A DNA stretch of 64,000 nucleotides from Neobacillus dielmonensis (GCF_000612665.1 NZ_HG942041.1:1-64000), one strand, 5' to 3'; shown: positions 42,861-52,011, numbered from the stretch's first letter. Translations and numbers: made by a program. Notes: generated by a model not told the origin, from the sequence alone.

Positions 42861-42889
42861 TTGACTTCATACCCTAATGGGTATACTAT
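42861..42889 (+). promoter_or_regulatory. Promoter with CstR-type operator in the spacer
   Basis: TTGACT and TACTAT are 17 bases apart. The operator ATACCCTAATGGGTAT (42869-42884) fills most of the spacer, so repressor binding would exclude RNA polymerase. It precedes the rhodanese-like and CstR genes, implying autoregulation. Confidence 0.78.
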
Positions 42890-42934
42890 ATATCTAGTCA
42901 ATACTGTTCCCTTCGCAGTTGAAGGAGGTTTTAG

Positions 42935-43312
42935 ATGACATTTCTAATTGGATGTACAGTAGTTATACTATATTTATCGTATAAAAGATATTTTCCGGTG
43001 TTTGGTGTCCAATATATTCAATTTAATGAACTTGATCTTGATAAAATAAAGATTATCGATGTAAGAGATTATAATGAATCTTTCAAAGACCCAATCGAAG
43101 GTGCAATAAATTTACCGATTGCTTACCTGAAAAGAAATCATAATGAAATACCAGATCGTGATTTACATTTAGTTGTATCCAGTTTACTAGAAAAAAATAT
43201 TGCCATCCGTTTTTTTAGGAAAAAGGGATATAAGGTGCTCGGATATACGATTATGAAGCCAAACAAGTTAATGCATAAGGAAAATAAATTTAAAATAGAA
43301 ATGAATAGTTAA
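42935..43312 (+). CDS. Membrane-anchored rhodanese-like protein lacking the catalytic Cys
   Basis: A 125-residue protein with a short N-terminal hydrophobic helix (FLIGCTVVILYLSY) and a rhodanese-like body (IIDVRDYNESFKDPIEGAINLPIAYL). The active-site loop, CxxGxR in rhodaneses, reads VVSSLLEKN, so the catalytic Cys is absent and the enzyme should be inactive as a sulfurtransferase. It is the first gene of a unit with the CstR-type regulator, 15 bases upstream of it. A binding or regulatory role is possible but speculative. A GAAGGAGG site precedes the ATG. Confidence 0.78.
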   Translation: MTFLIGCTVVILYLSYKRYFPVFGVQYIQFNELDLDKIKIIDVRDYNESFKDPIEGAINLPIAYLKRNHNEIPDRDLHLVVSSLLEKNIAIRFFRKKGYKVLGYTIMKPNKLMHKENKFKIEMNS

Positions 43313-43327
43313 AGGAGGCAAGAAAAT

Positions 43328-43591
43328 ATGGATTATAATGAACAAGTGAAAAATAGAGTCAAACGTATTGAAGGTCAGTTAAGAGGAATTCTTAGGATGA
43401 TGGAAGAAGACAAGGATTGCAAAGAAGTCATCACCCAATTATCCGCTGCAAGAACTGCTATTGATCGGACAATTGGTGTGGTAGTAAGTTCTAACTTAGT
43501 GGAGTGCGTTCAAAAAGCAAACGATACTGGAGATAAAAGCATGGAAGAATTAGTACAAGAAGCTGTTAATTTGCTAGTAAAGAGTCGATAA
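43328..43591 (+). CDS. cstR: CsoR/FrmR-family persulfide-sensing repressor, CstR type
   Basis: An 87-residue all-helical repressor of the CsoR family (RVKRIEGQLRGILRMMEED). Cys31 and Cys60 lie at the positions that form the di- or polysulfide bridge in S. aureus CstR. Where copper-sensing CsoR has His before the second Cys, this protein has Asn (SSNLVEC), as in CstR. It should bind GC-centred ATACC-N6-GGTAT sites and release them on exposure to persulfides. At least seven such sites occur between 40.4 and 46.2 kb. AAAGGAGG precedes the ATG. Confidence 0.92.
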   Translation: MDYNEQVKNRVKRIEGQLRGILRMMEEDKDCKEVITQLSAARTAIDRTIGVVVSSNLVECVQKANDTGDKSMEELVQEAVNLLVKSR

Positions 43592-43628
43592 AAAAGGGTT
43601 GACGCCCTCTTTTATTTTCAATATTATT

Positions 43629-43644
43629 ATACCCATAGGGGTAA
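43629..43644. promoter_or_regulatory. CstR-type operator upstream of tusA-like gene
   Basis: ATACCCATAGGGGTAA fits ATACC-N6-GGTAT with one change in the right arm. It lies 30 bases upstream of the TusA-like ATG. Confidence 0.7.
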
Positions 43645-43673
43645 AGGTAAATAATGTCGAGGAGGAACAAACA

Positions 43674-43901
43674 ATGAATATCGTGAAAGTATTAGATGCA
43701 AAAGGTTTAGCCTGTCCAATGCCAATTGTAAAAACAAAAAAGGCAATAAATGAATTGGTATCTGGTGAAGTTTTAGAAATTCATACAACAGATAAAGGAG
43801 CCAAAAATGATCTGACTGCCTGGGCAAAATCAGGAGGACATGAATTATTAAAATTTGAAGAAGAAAATGGAATTTTAAAGTTTTGGATTCAAAAAGGATA
43901 A
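43674..43901 (+). CDS. TusA/SirA-like sulfur carrier (YrkI-like)
   Basis: A 75-residue stand-alone TusA domain with the persulfide-carrying Cys14 in GLACPMPIVKTKK, and the usual TDKGAKNDLTAWAKSGGHELL. TusA proteins accept and transfer sulfane sulfur. GAGGAGGAAC precedes the ATG at 43674. It stands between two CstR-type operators, so it can be expressed alone. In B. subtilis the yrk cluster has a like protein. Confidence 0.92.
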   Translation: MNIVKVLDAKGLACPMPIVKTKKAINELVSGEVLEIHTTDKGAKNDLTAWAKSGGHELLKFEEENGILKFWIQKG

Positions 43902-43919
43902 TTTTTTTTAAAAAGTATA

Positions 43920-43935
43920 ATACCCCAATAGGTAT
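43920..43935. promoter_or_regulatory. CstR-type operator upstream of the first dsrE-like gene
   Basis: ATACCCCAATAGGTAT fits ATACC-N6-GGTAT exactly, about 20 bases upstream of the DsrE-like start. Confidence 0.75.
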
Positions 43936-43955
43936 AAAACAGAGGAGGTTACCGC

Positions 43956-44435
43956 ATGACAGAACAGAAAAAAACAACGATCGTTTTATTTAGTGGAGAT
44001 TATGATAAAGCAATGGCAGCCTATATCATTGCCAATGGTGCAGCAGCTTATGACCATGAAGTAACCATTTTTCATACGTTTTGGGGATTAAATGCCCTGC
44101 GTAAAGAGGAAAATGTTCCAGTGAAAAAGGGCTTTATGGAGAAAATGTTTGGAAAAATGATGCCAAGAGGCGCGGATAAAATGGGTCTTTCCAAAATGAA
44201 CTTTGCCGGTTTCGGTCCTAAAATGATTAAGGATATTATGAAAAAACATAACGCGATGCCACTTCCGCAATTAATCGAATTGGCTCAAGAACAAGAAGTA
44301 AAACTAGTAGCGTGTACCATGACAATGGACTTGTTAGGTCTTAAACAAGAAGAGCTATTAGAAAACATTGATTACGCAGGAGTAGCTGCTTATTTAGCTG
44401 ATGCCGAGGAAGGTAATGTCAATCTGTTTATTTAA
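43956..44435 (+). CDS. DsrE/DsrF/DsrH-family sulfur-relay protein (YrkE-like)
   Basis: A 159-residue DsrE-family protein (IVLFSGDYDKAMAAYIIANGAAAYDHEVTIFHTFWGLNAL) with the conserved Cys in LVACTMTMDLLGL (about residue 120), the presumed persulfide site. It has a basic Met/Lys-rich insert (GFMEKMFGKMMPRGADKMGLSKM) typical of the longer YrkE type, which may contact membranes. It should pass sulfane sulfur between TusA and rhodanese partners. GAGGAGGTTACC precedes the ATG. Confidence 0.9.
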   Translation: MTEQKKTTIVLFSGDYDKAMAAYIIANGAAAYDHEVTIFHTFWGLNALRKEENVPVKKGFMEKMFGKMMPRGADKMGLSKMNFAGFGPKMIKDIMKKHNAMPLPQLIELAQEQEVKLVACTMTMDLLGLKQEELLENIDYAGVAAYLADAEEGNVNLFI

Positions 44436-44474
44436 AACAAATGGATGTTCCCATTATAAAAAGGAGGTTATCGA

Positions 44475-44837
44475 ATGGATTATATATATTATCTTGTTTT
44501 AGCCCTATTTTTACTTTTTATGTTGAAGAGAATCCTACCAGCAAAAGGTGTTAACCAGATCTCGACAACAGCATTAAAAGCCGAATTAAATGATAAAAAC
44601 AAACAATATGTTGATGTCCGTACACCTGGTGAGTTTAAAGGAAACCATATTAGAGGTTTTAAAAATATCCCTCTTCAACAACTTGCCCAAAAAGCGGAGA
44701 AAGAACTTTCGAAAGAAAAAGAAGTAATTGTGATTTGTCAAAGTGGGATGAGAAGTGGGCAGGCTAGTAAGATTCTTAAAAAATTGGGGTTTTCAAATGT
44801 AACTAATGTAAAGGGCGGTATGAATGCTTGGTCTTGA
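44475..44837 (+). CDS. Membrane-anchored rhodanese
   Basis: A 120-residue protein with one N-terminal membrane helix (YYLVLALFLLFMLKRIL, residues 5-21) and a full rhodanese domain; the active loop is CQSGMRSG, so the catalytic Cys is present. It should transfer sulfane sulfur at the membrane face. AAAAGGAGG stands before the ATG. It is in a unit with the DsrE gene upstream and a soluble rhodanese downstream (23 bases). Confidence 0.9.
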   Translation: MDYIYYLVLALFLLFMLKRILPAKGVNQISTTALKAELNDKNKQYVDVRTPGEFKGNHIRGFKNIPLQQLAQKAEKELSKEKEVIVICQSGMRSGQASKILKKLGFSNVTNVKGGMNAWS

Positions 44838-44860
44838 ACAATTTGAAGGAGGACAAAAAA

Positions 44861-45157
44861 ATGAAAAGAACCACAGCAAAAGAGGTTGAAACATTATTAA
44901 ATGAAGGAAAGAAATTAAATATCATCGATGTACGTGAAGTGGATGAGGTTGCTGCTGGAAAAATCCCAGGTGCCGTTAATATTCCCTTAGGGTTAGTTGA
45001 GTTTCGCATGCATGAATTAGATAAATCCAAAGAGTATATCATTGTATGCCGTTCAGGAGGCAGAAGCGGTCGTGCTGCGCAATTTCTTGAAAGTTACGGA
45101 TATAATGTCATCAACATGGATGGTGGAATGCTTACTTGGGAAGGTAAAGTGGAATAA
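44861..45157 (+). CDS. Single-domain rhodanese
   Basis: A 98-residue cytosolic rhodanese (LNIIDVREVDEVAAGKIPGAVNIPLGL) with active-site loop CRSGGRSG. It is the third gene of the unit beginning at 43956. AAGGAGGAC precedes the ATG at 44861; a start 11 codons upstream would overlap the preceding gene. Presumed thiosulfate- or persulfide-sulfurtransferase; partner proteins are likely the TusA and DsrE products of the cluster. Confidence 0.92.
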   Translation: MKRTTAKEVETLLNEGKKLNIIDVREVDEVAAGKIPGAVNIPLGLVEFRMHELDKSKEYIIVCRSGGRSGRAAQFLESYGYNVINMDGGMLTWEGKVE

Positions 45158-45175
45158 ATTTTTTTATGAAAAATA

Positions 45176-45191
45176 ATACCCTTGTAGGTAT
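45176..45191. promoter_or_regulatory. CstR-type operator upstream of the TusA-rhodanese gene
   Basis: ATACCCTTGTAGGTAT fits ATACC-N6-GGTAT exactly, 15 bases upstream of the TTG start. Confidence 0.75.
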
Positions 45192-45206
45192 TAGGAGGAT
45201 GTTCAA

Positions 45207-45782
45207 TTGGAAAACTTGAAAGCAAACGTGATTTTAGATGCAAAAGGATTAGCATGCCCAATGCCTATTGTTAAAACAAAAAAAGCAATGAATTCCCTGG
45301 AGGCAGGACAAGTGCTAGAAGTTCAAGCCACAGATAAAGGATCCAAGGCGGACATGAAAGCATGGGCTGAAAGTACTGGCCATCACTATTTGGGGACGAT
45401 TGAAGAAGGCGAAGTATTAAAGCATTATCTTCGCAAATCTTCTAAAGACGAAGCTTCTGAAAAGAAACATCCAAATGTTATCAATAATGAAGAACTTGAG
45501 AAAAAAATGGAAGCAAATGAGAACATTGTGATTATTGATGTTAGAGAAGCTGCGGAATATGCTTTTAACCATATTCCAAATGCACTCTCTATTCCATTAG
45601 GTGAACTGAAAGAAAGAATAAATGAACTAAATAAACAGGTTGAAACTTTTGTAGTTTGCCGCACAGGAAACCGCAGCGATTTAGCTGCACAGAAATTAGC
45701 AGCTCACGGTTTTGCAAACGTTATTAATGTTGTACCAGGAATGAGCGGTTGGATTGGTAAAACAACAGGGATCAATAAATAA
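45207..45782 (+). CDS. TusA-rhodanese fusion sulfurtransferase (YrkF/CstA-like)
   Basis: A 191-residue protein with a TusA domain (1-75; Cys17 in GLACPMPIVKTKK) joined to a rhodanese domain (about 90-188; active loop CRTGNRSD near residue 151). In S. aureus CstA a similar multidomain protein carries persulfide; the B. subtilis counterpart is YrkF. Transfer from rhodanese Cys to TusA Cys inside one chain is likely. Start TTG with AGGAGGATGTTCAA upstream. It is followed by a DsrE gene after 13 bases. Confidence 0.92.
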   Translation: MENLKANVILDAKGLACPMPIVKTKKAMNSLEAGQVLEVQATDKGSKADMKAWAESTGHHYLGTIEEGEVLKHYLRKSSKDEASEKKHPNVINNEELEKKMEANENIVIIDVREAAEYAFNHIPNALSIPLGELKERINELNKQVETFVVCRTGNRSDLAAQKLAAHGFANVINVVPGMSGWIGKTTGINK

Positions 45783-45795
45783 GGAGGAATAAGTA

Positions 45796-46191
45796 ATGAC
45801 TAAAAGAGTAGCAATTATCGCAAGTAATGGTGGATTATTTGATGCATACAAAGTATTTAATATCGCAACAGCTGCAGCGGCAACTGATCAAGAGGTAGAT
45901 ATATTCTTCACATTTGAAGGATTGAACTTAATCCATAAAGAAGCCAACAAACAGCTTCCCATGCCAGAGGGAAAAGAGCATTTTGCGGATGGTTTTGCAA
46001 AAGCAAATGTACCTTCCATATCGGAATTAGCTGCAATTGCCCAAGAAATGGGAGTTAAATTTATCGGATGTCAAATGACCATGGATGTCATGGGACTAGA
46101 AAAAGAAGACTTTGTTGATGGAATTGAAGTAGGCGGCGCTGTCACCTTTTTAGAGTTCGCCAAAGATGCGGATGTTACCTTAACTTTTTAA
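45796..46191 (+). CDS. DsrE/DsrF-family sulfur-relay protein
   Basis: A 131-residue short DsrE-family protein (VAIIASNGGLFDAYKVFNIATAAAATDQEVDIFFTFEGLNLI) with the conserved Cys in FIGCQMTMDVMGL. It lacks the basic insert of the longer homologue at 43956. It is in one unit with the TusA-rhodanese fusion and likely takes sulfane sulfur from it. AAGGAGGAATAAGT precedes the ATG. Confidence 0.9.
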   Translation: MTKRVAIIASNGGLFDAYKVFNIATAAAATDQEVDIFFTFEGLNLIHKEANKQLPMPEGKEHFADGFAKANVPSISELAAIAQEMGVKFIGCQMTMDVMGLEKEDFVDGIEVGGAVTFLEFAKDADVTLTF

Positions 46192-46217
46192 TTAGCCTAT
46201 TTTTTTTATCATTATAA

Positions 46218-46233
46218 ATACCATAGGGGGTAA
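46218..46233. promoter_or_regulatory. CstR-type operator upstream of the persulfide-dioxygenase-like gene
   Basis: ATACCATAGGGGGTAA fits ATACC-N6-GGTAT with one change in the right arm, 8 bases before the start. Here the operator would overlap the leader. Confidence 0.65.
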
Positions 46234-46240
46234 AGGGGAA

Positions 46241-47368
46241 ATGACTGTTAACGTAATGACTTCAAAAGAAGTTACGAAAAAAGTATTTAATAAAGAAAAG
46301 CTATTTGTTCTAGATGTCCGAAATGAAAGTGATTTTAACGATTGGAAAATCGAAGGAGAAAACTTTGAGTATTTAAATGTTCCTTATTTTGAATTGCTTG
46401 ATGGTGTAGAAGAAATCATTGGAAAAATCCCTACCGATAAAGAGGTTCTTGTGGTTTGTGCTAAGGAAGGTTCATCTGTCATGGTGGCAGATATGCTTTC
46501 CGAAGCAGGTTTGACCGTTTCATATCTTAAAGGTGGTATGAAAGCATGGAGTGAACATTTAGAACCGGTTAAAGTGGGCGACCTGCAGGATGGCGGCGAA
46601 GTTTATCAATTTGTTCGTATTGGTAAGGGATGCCTATCTTACATGGTGGTGTCAAACGGTGAAGCAGCACTGATTGATGCAACTCGTATGACCGAGATCT
46701 ATCTTGATTTTGCCGAAAGTATTGGCGCAAAAATCACAAACGTATTTGATACGCACCTTCATGCAGATCATATTTCCGGTGGACGTACAATTGCTGAAAA
46801 AACGGGTGCCACTTAATGGCTGCCACCTAAAGATGCAACAGAAGTAACCTTTGTTTACCAACCATTAGAAGACGGCAATGACATAAAAATCGGAAACACC
46901 ACTATTAACATTCATGCATTATATTCTCCTGGACACACGATCGGCTCTACTTCCCTTATGGTAGATGAAAAGTTCTTGCTTTCAGGTGATATTTTATTCA
47001 TAGATTCAATAGGAAGACCAGACCTTGCCGGTAAGGCAGAAGACTGGGTAGCTGATTTAAGGGAAACTCTGTATAAGCGTTATAAAGAATTATCAGAAGA
47101 ACTGATTGTGCTTCCAGCCCACTTTATGATGATTGATGAGTTAAATGATAATGGCAGTGTAGCTGAAAAGTTAGGAATATTATTTGCGAAGAATCATGGT
47201 TTAAATATTGAAGACGAAAATGAATTCAGTAAAATGGTAACGGAAAACTTACCACCACAACCGAATGCCTATCAAGAAATTCGTCAAACCAATATGGGGA
47301 AAATCGACCCAGACATTGAACAACAACAGGAAATGGAAATCGGACCAAACCGTTGTGCGGTTCGTTAA
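46241..47368 (+). pseudogene. Rhodanese/metallo-beta-lactamase persulfide dioxygenase (YrkH/CstB-like) with internal TAA
   Basis: One frame encodes a 375-codon protein: an N-terminal rhodanese-like domain (1-110; loop VVCAKEGSS), then a metallo-beta-lactamase domain with HLHADH (about 169-174), [21 protein letters not shown] and LPAHF, typical of persulfide dioxygenases that oxidise glutathione- or CoA-persulfides to sulfite. Codon 192 is TAA (46814-46816), in GAT-stop-WLPPKD, where related proteins have an aromatic residue (TAT or TAC, one base away). All else is intact. It is a very recent nonsense mutation, a readthrough site or a sequencing error. The remaining 46958-47368 could be a restart fragment. 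Confidence 0.82.
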
Positions 47369-47422
47369 ATTTTGGATTAAAATGGGGAACCAGTACAGGT
47401 TCCCTTTTTTAAGGAGGACACC

Positions 47423-48199
47423 ATGGATATTAGCTTTATCATTACGCTCTTCCTAATTGGATTTGTTGGATCGTTTATATCGGGGATGTTAGGTATTGGT
47501 GGTGCGATCATCAATTTTCCCATGTTATTATATATTCCAGTTTTACTGGGCGTAGGTCATTTTACGCCACATGAAGTTTCAGGGATTACGGCTATCCAAG
47601 TGTTCTTTGCGACAATTGGCGGTGTAATGGCTTACCGTAAAGGTGGGTTTTTAAATAAAACACTGATAGCCTACATGGGGATAAGTATTTTAATGGGAAG
47701 CTTTATTGGGGGATTTGGTTCCACTCATATGCCAGAAGGTGGAATTAATCTTGTTTATGGAATTTTAGCATTGTTGGCTGTGATAATGATGTTTGTACCG
47801 AAAAGAGGAATTGATGATATCCCTTTAGATCAAGTTAAATTTAATAAGTGGCTTGCTGCACTATTTGCTTTCATAGTTGGGATTGGAGCTGGAATCGTTG
47901 GTGCTGGAGGTGCTTTTCTTTTGGTGCCGATTATGCTTACGGTGTTAAAGATCCCGACAAGAATGACCATCGCCTCATCCTTAGCCATTACACTTATTTC
48001 ATCTATTGGAGCGGTTACTGGAAAAATTTCAACAGGACATGTGGACATCTTACCTTCGATTATTTTGGTTGTAGCTAGTTTAATCGCATCACCGATTGGA
48101 GCTAACGCTGGTAAAAAAGTAAATACGAAAGTTTTACAAATCATTATGGGGATATTAATTTTTGCTACAGCCGTCAAAACTTGGTTGGAAATTTTATAA
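47423..48199 (+). CDS. TauE/SafE-family anion permease (YrkJ-like)
   Basis: A 258-residue membrane protein with about eight helices and the two TauE/SafE half-repeats ([44 protein letters not shown]). In sulfur clusters these permeases export sulfite, thiosulfate or sulfoacetate; here export of sulfite from persulfide oxidation or import of a sulfur anion is likely. AAGGAGGAC precedes the ATG. It follows the persulfide dioxygenase gene after 54 bases, likely in the same transcript. Confidence 0.9.
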   Translation: MDISFIITLFLIGFVGSFISGMLGIGGAIINFPMLLYIPVLLGVGHFTPHEVSGITAIQVFFATIGGVMAYRKGGFLNKTLIAYMGISILMGSFIGGFGSTHMPEGGINLVYGILALLAVIMMFVPKRGIDDIPLDQVKFNKWLAALFAFIVGIGAGIVGAGGAFLLVPIMLTVLKIPTRMTIASSLAITLISSIGAVTGKISTGHVDILPSIILVVASLIASPIGANAGKKVNTKVLQIIMGILIFATAVKTWLEIL

Positions 48200-48363
48200 G
48201 CTCTATTTAAATAGCGATTTTTTTGATTTTTCGATTGTAACGATTAACTACTCATTTGGTTGTCTTTGTTTCTCCTAATTTATCGGTTTTGGTAAGACCT
48301 TTAGCTAATATTGGGGAAATATAGAGAAGAATAAGTTAGATTTGAAGAAAGAAGGTCAACAAA

Positions 48364-50415
48364 TTGCCAGGTAAAGAAAATCCCAATAGACTTATAAGCG
48401 AAAAATCCCCCTACTTATTGCAACATGCCCATAATCCAGTTGACTGGTTTCCATGGGGGAAGGAAGCATTTGAAAAGGCGAAAACGGAAAATAAACCTTT
48501 GTTTGTCAGTATTGGTTATAGCACTTGCCATTGGTGCCATGTCATGGAACGTGAAAGCTTTGAAGATGAAGAGGTTGCTGCTCTATTGAATGAACGTTTC
48601 GTTTCCATTAAGGTCGACCGAGAAGAACGTCCGGACATCGATTCCATCTATATGTCAGTATGTCAGATGATGACCGGCCACGGAGGCTGGCCCATGAGCG
48701 TGTTTATGACCCCTGACAAAGTTCCTTTTTATGCTGGCACCTACTTTCCAAAAGAACCCAGATATGGACATCCAGGATTTAAGCAACTCATTGTAGGGTT
48801 GGCCGCGAAATACGCTCAGGATCCCGAACATATTCTCGAAGTGACTGAAAGTGTATTGCAGGCCTTGCAGTCAAAGAAACCGGGAGGGGCTTCATACCAG
48901 TTATCCAAAGCGGTCATCGAGGTATGTTATAACCAATTAGTGGAATCCTTTGACGGTAAATACGGCGGCTTTGGGGAGGCTCCCAAATTCCCGATGCCAC
49001 ATACACTAATGTTTTTGCTGCGTTATTTTAAATACAGCGGGGATGAGCATGCCCTTGACATGGTGATGAAAACTTTGGACGGGCTTGCTGCAGGAGGAAT
49101 TTACGACCATATTGGCTTTGGGTTTTGCCGTTATTCCACGGACGAGATGTATCTCGTGCCGCATTTTGAAAAAATGCTTTATGACAACGCTCTGATGACC
49201 ATTGCCTATACAGAGGCTTTTCAAATCACAAAAGAAAAACGTTACAAAGAGACGGCAGAACAAATAATCACCTATATTCTTCGGGATATGCAGCATCACG
49301 AAGGCGGTTTTTACTCGGCAGAAGATGCCGATTCTGAAGGGGTGGAGGGGAAATTCTACGTTTGGTCACCCGAAGAAGTCATGACTGTTCTTGGTGAACA
49401 ATTAGGAGGATTATATTGCCAGGTTTACGATATCACCAGACAAGGGAATTTTGAGAATAAAAATATCCCCAATCTAATTGGAATTGACCTCGAGCAATTT
49501 GCCCTTCAACATGGTCAAACACCGGAAATCATTGTAAATCAATTGGAGGAGGCAAGAAAAAAGCTGTTCCAATATCGGGAAAAGCGTGTTCATCCATATA
49601 AGGATGATAAAATTTTAACCGCGTGGAATGGATTGATGATTGCTGCCCTTGCAAAGGCTGGACGTGTTTTCGAACGGGAGGATTATAAAGAGGCTGCGGG
49701 AAAAGCCATGCATTTCATGGAAGCAAACCTGATTGTTGATGGACGCCTTATGGTACGGTACCGTGACGGAGAAATCAAGAATAAGGGTTTTATGGATGAT
49801 TATGCTTTTTTGGTCTGGGCTTACATGGAATTGTATGAAAGTACCCTGAATTTGATCTATTTAAAAAAGGCAAAATCCTTAACCGTAGATATGATTGATT
49901 TATTCTGGGATGACACCGCCGGAGGTTTCTTTTTTACCGGCAAAGACAATGAGGAGTTATTGATCCGTCAAAAAGAAACTTATGACGGGGCCATTCCATC
50001 CGGAAACAGCGTGGCCGCCATGCAGATGCTTCGCATAGCTCGGCTGTCGGGGGATTTTGAATTGGAGGAGAAGGTACAAAAGATTTTTCAGGCATGTGAT
50101 GAAGAATTAACCAGCTATCCTTCCGGTCATACGTTTCTTCTACAATGCTATCTAATTACTCAAATGTCTATGAAGGAGGTAGTGGTGTTAAATCAAACGG
50201 AAACCAATTCGTTCGTGAGAGCACTTCAAAAAGATTTTCATCCGGAGATTACCTTTTTAATCAGTGATAATCAAGAAACACTTGCAGCAATTGCTCCATT
50301 CACGAAAGATTATCGTCCGATTGACAACCAGATCACCATTTACGTTTGTGAAAATTTCGTTTGCAATCAGCCAACAACAGACCCAGTCCAGGCATTTCAA
50401 CAAATTAATACCTGA
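48364..50415 (+). CDS. Thioredoxin-domain protein of the YyaL/SSP411 family (DUF255)
   Basis: A 683-residue protein. The N-terminal thioredoxin-like DUF255 domain (about 1-165) begins with [21 protein letters not shown] and has the active [14 protein letters not shown] (Cys-x-x-Cys). The rest is an (alpha/alpha)6-toroid resembling mannosyl- or N-acylglucosamine epimerases ([28 protein letters not shown]). Such proteins are widespread; a role in disulfide or cellobiose metabolism has been suggested but is unsettled. The start is TTG with GAAGAAAGAAGG upstream. It is separated from the sulfur cluster by about 160 bases with no CstR-type site. Confidence 0.9.
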   Translation: MPGKENPNRLISEKSPYLLQHAHNPVDWFPWGKEAFEKAKTENKPLFVSIGYSTCHWCHVMERESFEDEEVAALLNERFVSIKVDREERPDIDSIYMSVCQMMTGHGGWPMSVFMTPDKVPFYAGTYFPKEPRYGHPGFKQLIVGLAAKYAQDPEHILEVTESVLQALQSKKPGGASYQLSKAVIEVCYNQLVESFDGKYGGFGEAPKFPMPHTLMFLLRYFKYSGDEHALDMVMKTLDGLAAGGIYDHIGFGFCRYSTDEMYLVPHFEKMLYDNALMTIAYTEAFQITKEKRYKETAEQIITYILRDMQHHEGGFYSAEDADSEGVEGKFYVWSPEEVMTVLGEQLGGLYCQVYDITRQGNFENKNIPNLIGIDLEQFALQHGQTPEIIVNQLEEARKKLFQYREKRVHPYKDDKILTAWNGLMIAALAKAGRVFEREDYKEAAGKAMHFMEANLIVDGRLMVRYRDGEIKNKGFMDDYAFLVWAYMELYESTLNLIYLKKAKSLTVDMIDLFWDDTAGGFFFTGKDNEELLIRQKETYDGAIPSGNSVAAMQMLRIARLSGDFELEEKVQKIFQACDEELTSYPSGHTFLLQCYLITQMSMKEVVVLNQTETNSFVRALQKDFHPEITFLISDNQETLAAIAPFTKDYRPIDNQITIYVCENFVCNQPTTDPVQAFQQINT

Positions 50416-50424
50416 AGCAAAAAT

Positions 50425-50448
50425 AAGACCGCTCTCATCAGCGGTCTT
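50425..50448. terminator. Bidirectional terminator
   Basis: AAGACCGCT (50425-50433) pairs with AGCGGTCTT (50440-50448) between convergent genes; it overlaps the last codon of the minus-strand gene. Confidence 0.85.
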
Positions 50449-50773
50449 TATTCTTGCTATAGTCATAATATTTTAACGTATCTTCTTTTCCAGTTGGCTC
50501 GTTGCTGACAATCTTTCCATCCTTATCGCGGACAATTTCGTACTCTTTGTAGGTTTCGATAATATACCCATCCTTCTTTTCTGTTTTCTCCAATTTTTCC
50601 ACCACCTCAGGATCATCGGCAGATGGCTTAACATCTACTGGTTCTGCAATAACCGGCTGATCTGCGGTATAGGAGTAATTGATATTTAGAATCGAAAAGG
50701 GTGAATCAAGGTAGGCCGCGAAACCTAACGTAATAATAAGCAATCCTACATAAAGCATGGGTCGTTTTTTCAT
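50438..50773 (-). CDS. Hypothetical exported or membrane-anchored protein
   Basis: A 111-residue protein with an N-terminal hydrophobic helix after a basic start (MKKRPMLYVGLLIITLGFAA), which may be a signal anchor, and a hydrophilic acidic/lysine-rich remainder ending in YKEYEIVRDKDGKIVSNEPT. No domain is recognised. AAAGGAGACAGG precedes the ATG at 50773. Confidence 0.7.
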   Translation of the reverse strand: MKKRPMLYVGLLIITLGFAAYLDSPFSILNINYSYTADQPVIAEPVDVKPSADDPEVVEKLEKTEKKDGYIIETYKEYEIVRDKDGKIVSNEPTGKEDTLKYYDYSKNKDR

Positions 50774-50841
50774 GATCCTGTCTCCTTTGATCATTGAATC
50801 TCCTACCCCATTTTATGCATGCCCTGTCCAAACATATTCCA

Positions 50842-52011
50842 TTAAGATTCATTTGAAAGATTTGTTCTGCCTAATTGCGGGCGAAATACCAGGAACAAAA
50901 TAATCGCTGCTGCCGTAATAATAATTCCGGATAGGTAGGGGAGGCCTGTCCCTAGCAAATACAGCCAGCCGCCCAGTGTCGGTCCGATAATCCTTCCAAG
51001 TGAATCAAATGAGGATAATAGGCCCGTTGAACTGCCATGATTCGAACCCGACATTTTTGTAATAAGTGATGAGACGCTTGGACGAATGACACCATTACCA
51101 AGTCCAAAAATAGTTAAATAGATCGCAGCTGTCGTAAAGTTATCAACAAGCAAAATCAACCCAAAGCCAATGGCCGAGACAACCATCCCGCCTAAAATGA
51201 CGGCACTTTCGCCAAATTTCTTGGTTAATTTCCCCACCATGCCGCCTTGCACAAAGGCACTGCCTAATCCCATTATCATAAAAATATAGCCAAGCTGTCT
51301 AGAATCCAAGCCAGCTTTTTGATCAGCAAAGTAGGCGAAAGTAGCTTCCAAACCTGCTAGTGATAAGGAAATTAATAGCTGGACAAAAAATAACACAGAA
51401 TTAGCGGCGTGGAACGACTTCCAAATCGATTGCCGAGCTGCTTGCTGTGATTCATTCCTTTGTTTCGATTCCTTTAATAATAGGAACACAAGGAATACGG
51501 TAACTAAGGATGATGCGCTGGCAATATAAAACGGCAAACTTAAACTAATTTTTGAAAAAATCCCGCCAACGGCCGGACCGAACACGAAACCTAAACCAGT
51601 GGCGGCCCCGACGATTCCCATGCCTTTGCCACGGTTTTCCTCAGTGGTGATATCGGCCACATAAGCCATGGCAGTCGGCATATTGGCAGAAGAAAGAATG
51701 CCACCAATGATTCGGGCGACAAATAACATCCAAAGACTCGTAGAAATCGCTTGAATAAAGAAGGAAAGGGCAAGTCCGGCAATTCCAATCATCATGACAG
51801 GCTTTCGGCCAATCCGGTCCGAAACCTGTCCCCAAATCGGGGCAAAAATAAATTGCATCAACGAATACACGGACATTAACAGTCCTAATTCGGTAGAGTT
51901 TGCCCCCATTTCTTCTGCATAAAATGGCAGCACCGGAATGATGATGCCGAAGCCAACCATCACCAAAAACATGACAATAAATAAAATCGGCAACGCCGTT
52001 TTTGTTTGCAA
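50842..52011 (-). CDS. MFS multidrug-type efflux transporter
   Basis: A 389-residue major facilitator protein with twelve predicted helices. Motif A is present as GQVSDRIGRKPVMM (between helices 2 and 3), and motif C-like glycine/proline pattern in GAATGLGFVFGPAVGGIF of helix 5, typical of drug:H+ antiporters of the 12-helix DHA1 family (TetA/NorA/Blt type). The substrate is unknown. It starts at TTG 52011 with AGAGGAGTG upstream. No regulator gene is adjacent. Confidence 0.87.
   Translation of the reverse strand: MQTKTALPILFIVMFLVMVGFGIIIPVLPFYAEEMGANSTELGLLMSVYSLMQFIFAPIWGQVSDRIGRKPVMMIGIAGLALSFFIQAISTSLWMLFVARIIGGILSSANMPTAMAYVADITTEENRGKGMGIVGAATGLGFVFGPAVGGIFSKISLSLPFYIASASSLVTVFLVFLLLKESKQRNESQQAARQSIWKSFHAANSVLFFVQLLISLSLAGLEATFAYFADQKAGLDSRQLGYIFMIMGLGSAFVQGGMVGKLTKKFGESAVILGGMVVSAIGFGLILLVDNFTTAAIYLTIFGLGNGVIRPSVSSLITKMSGSNHGSSTGLLSSFDSLGRIIGPTLGGWLYLLGTGLPYLSGIIITAAAIILFLVFRPQLGRTNLSNES

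Noticed and set aside
46814..46816. Selenocysteine or readthrough explanation for the stop in the persulfide dioxygenase gene
   Set aside because: The codon is TAA, not TGA, and the column is not a Cys in the family; nonsense mutation or read error is simpler.
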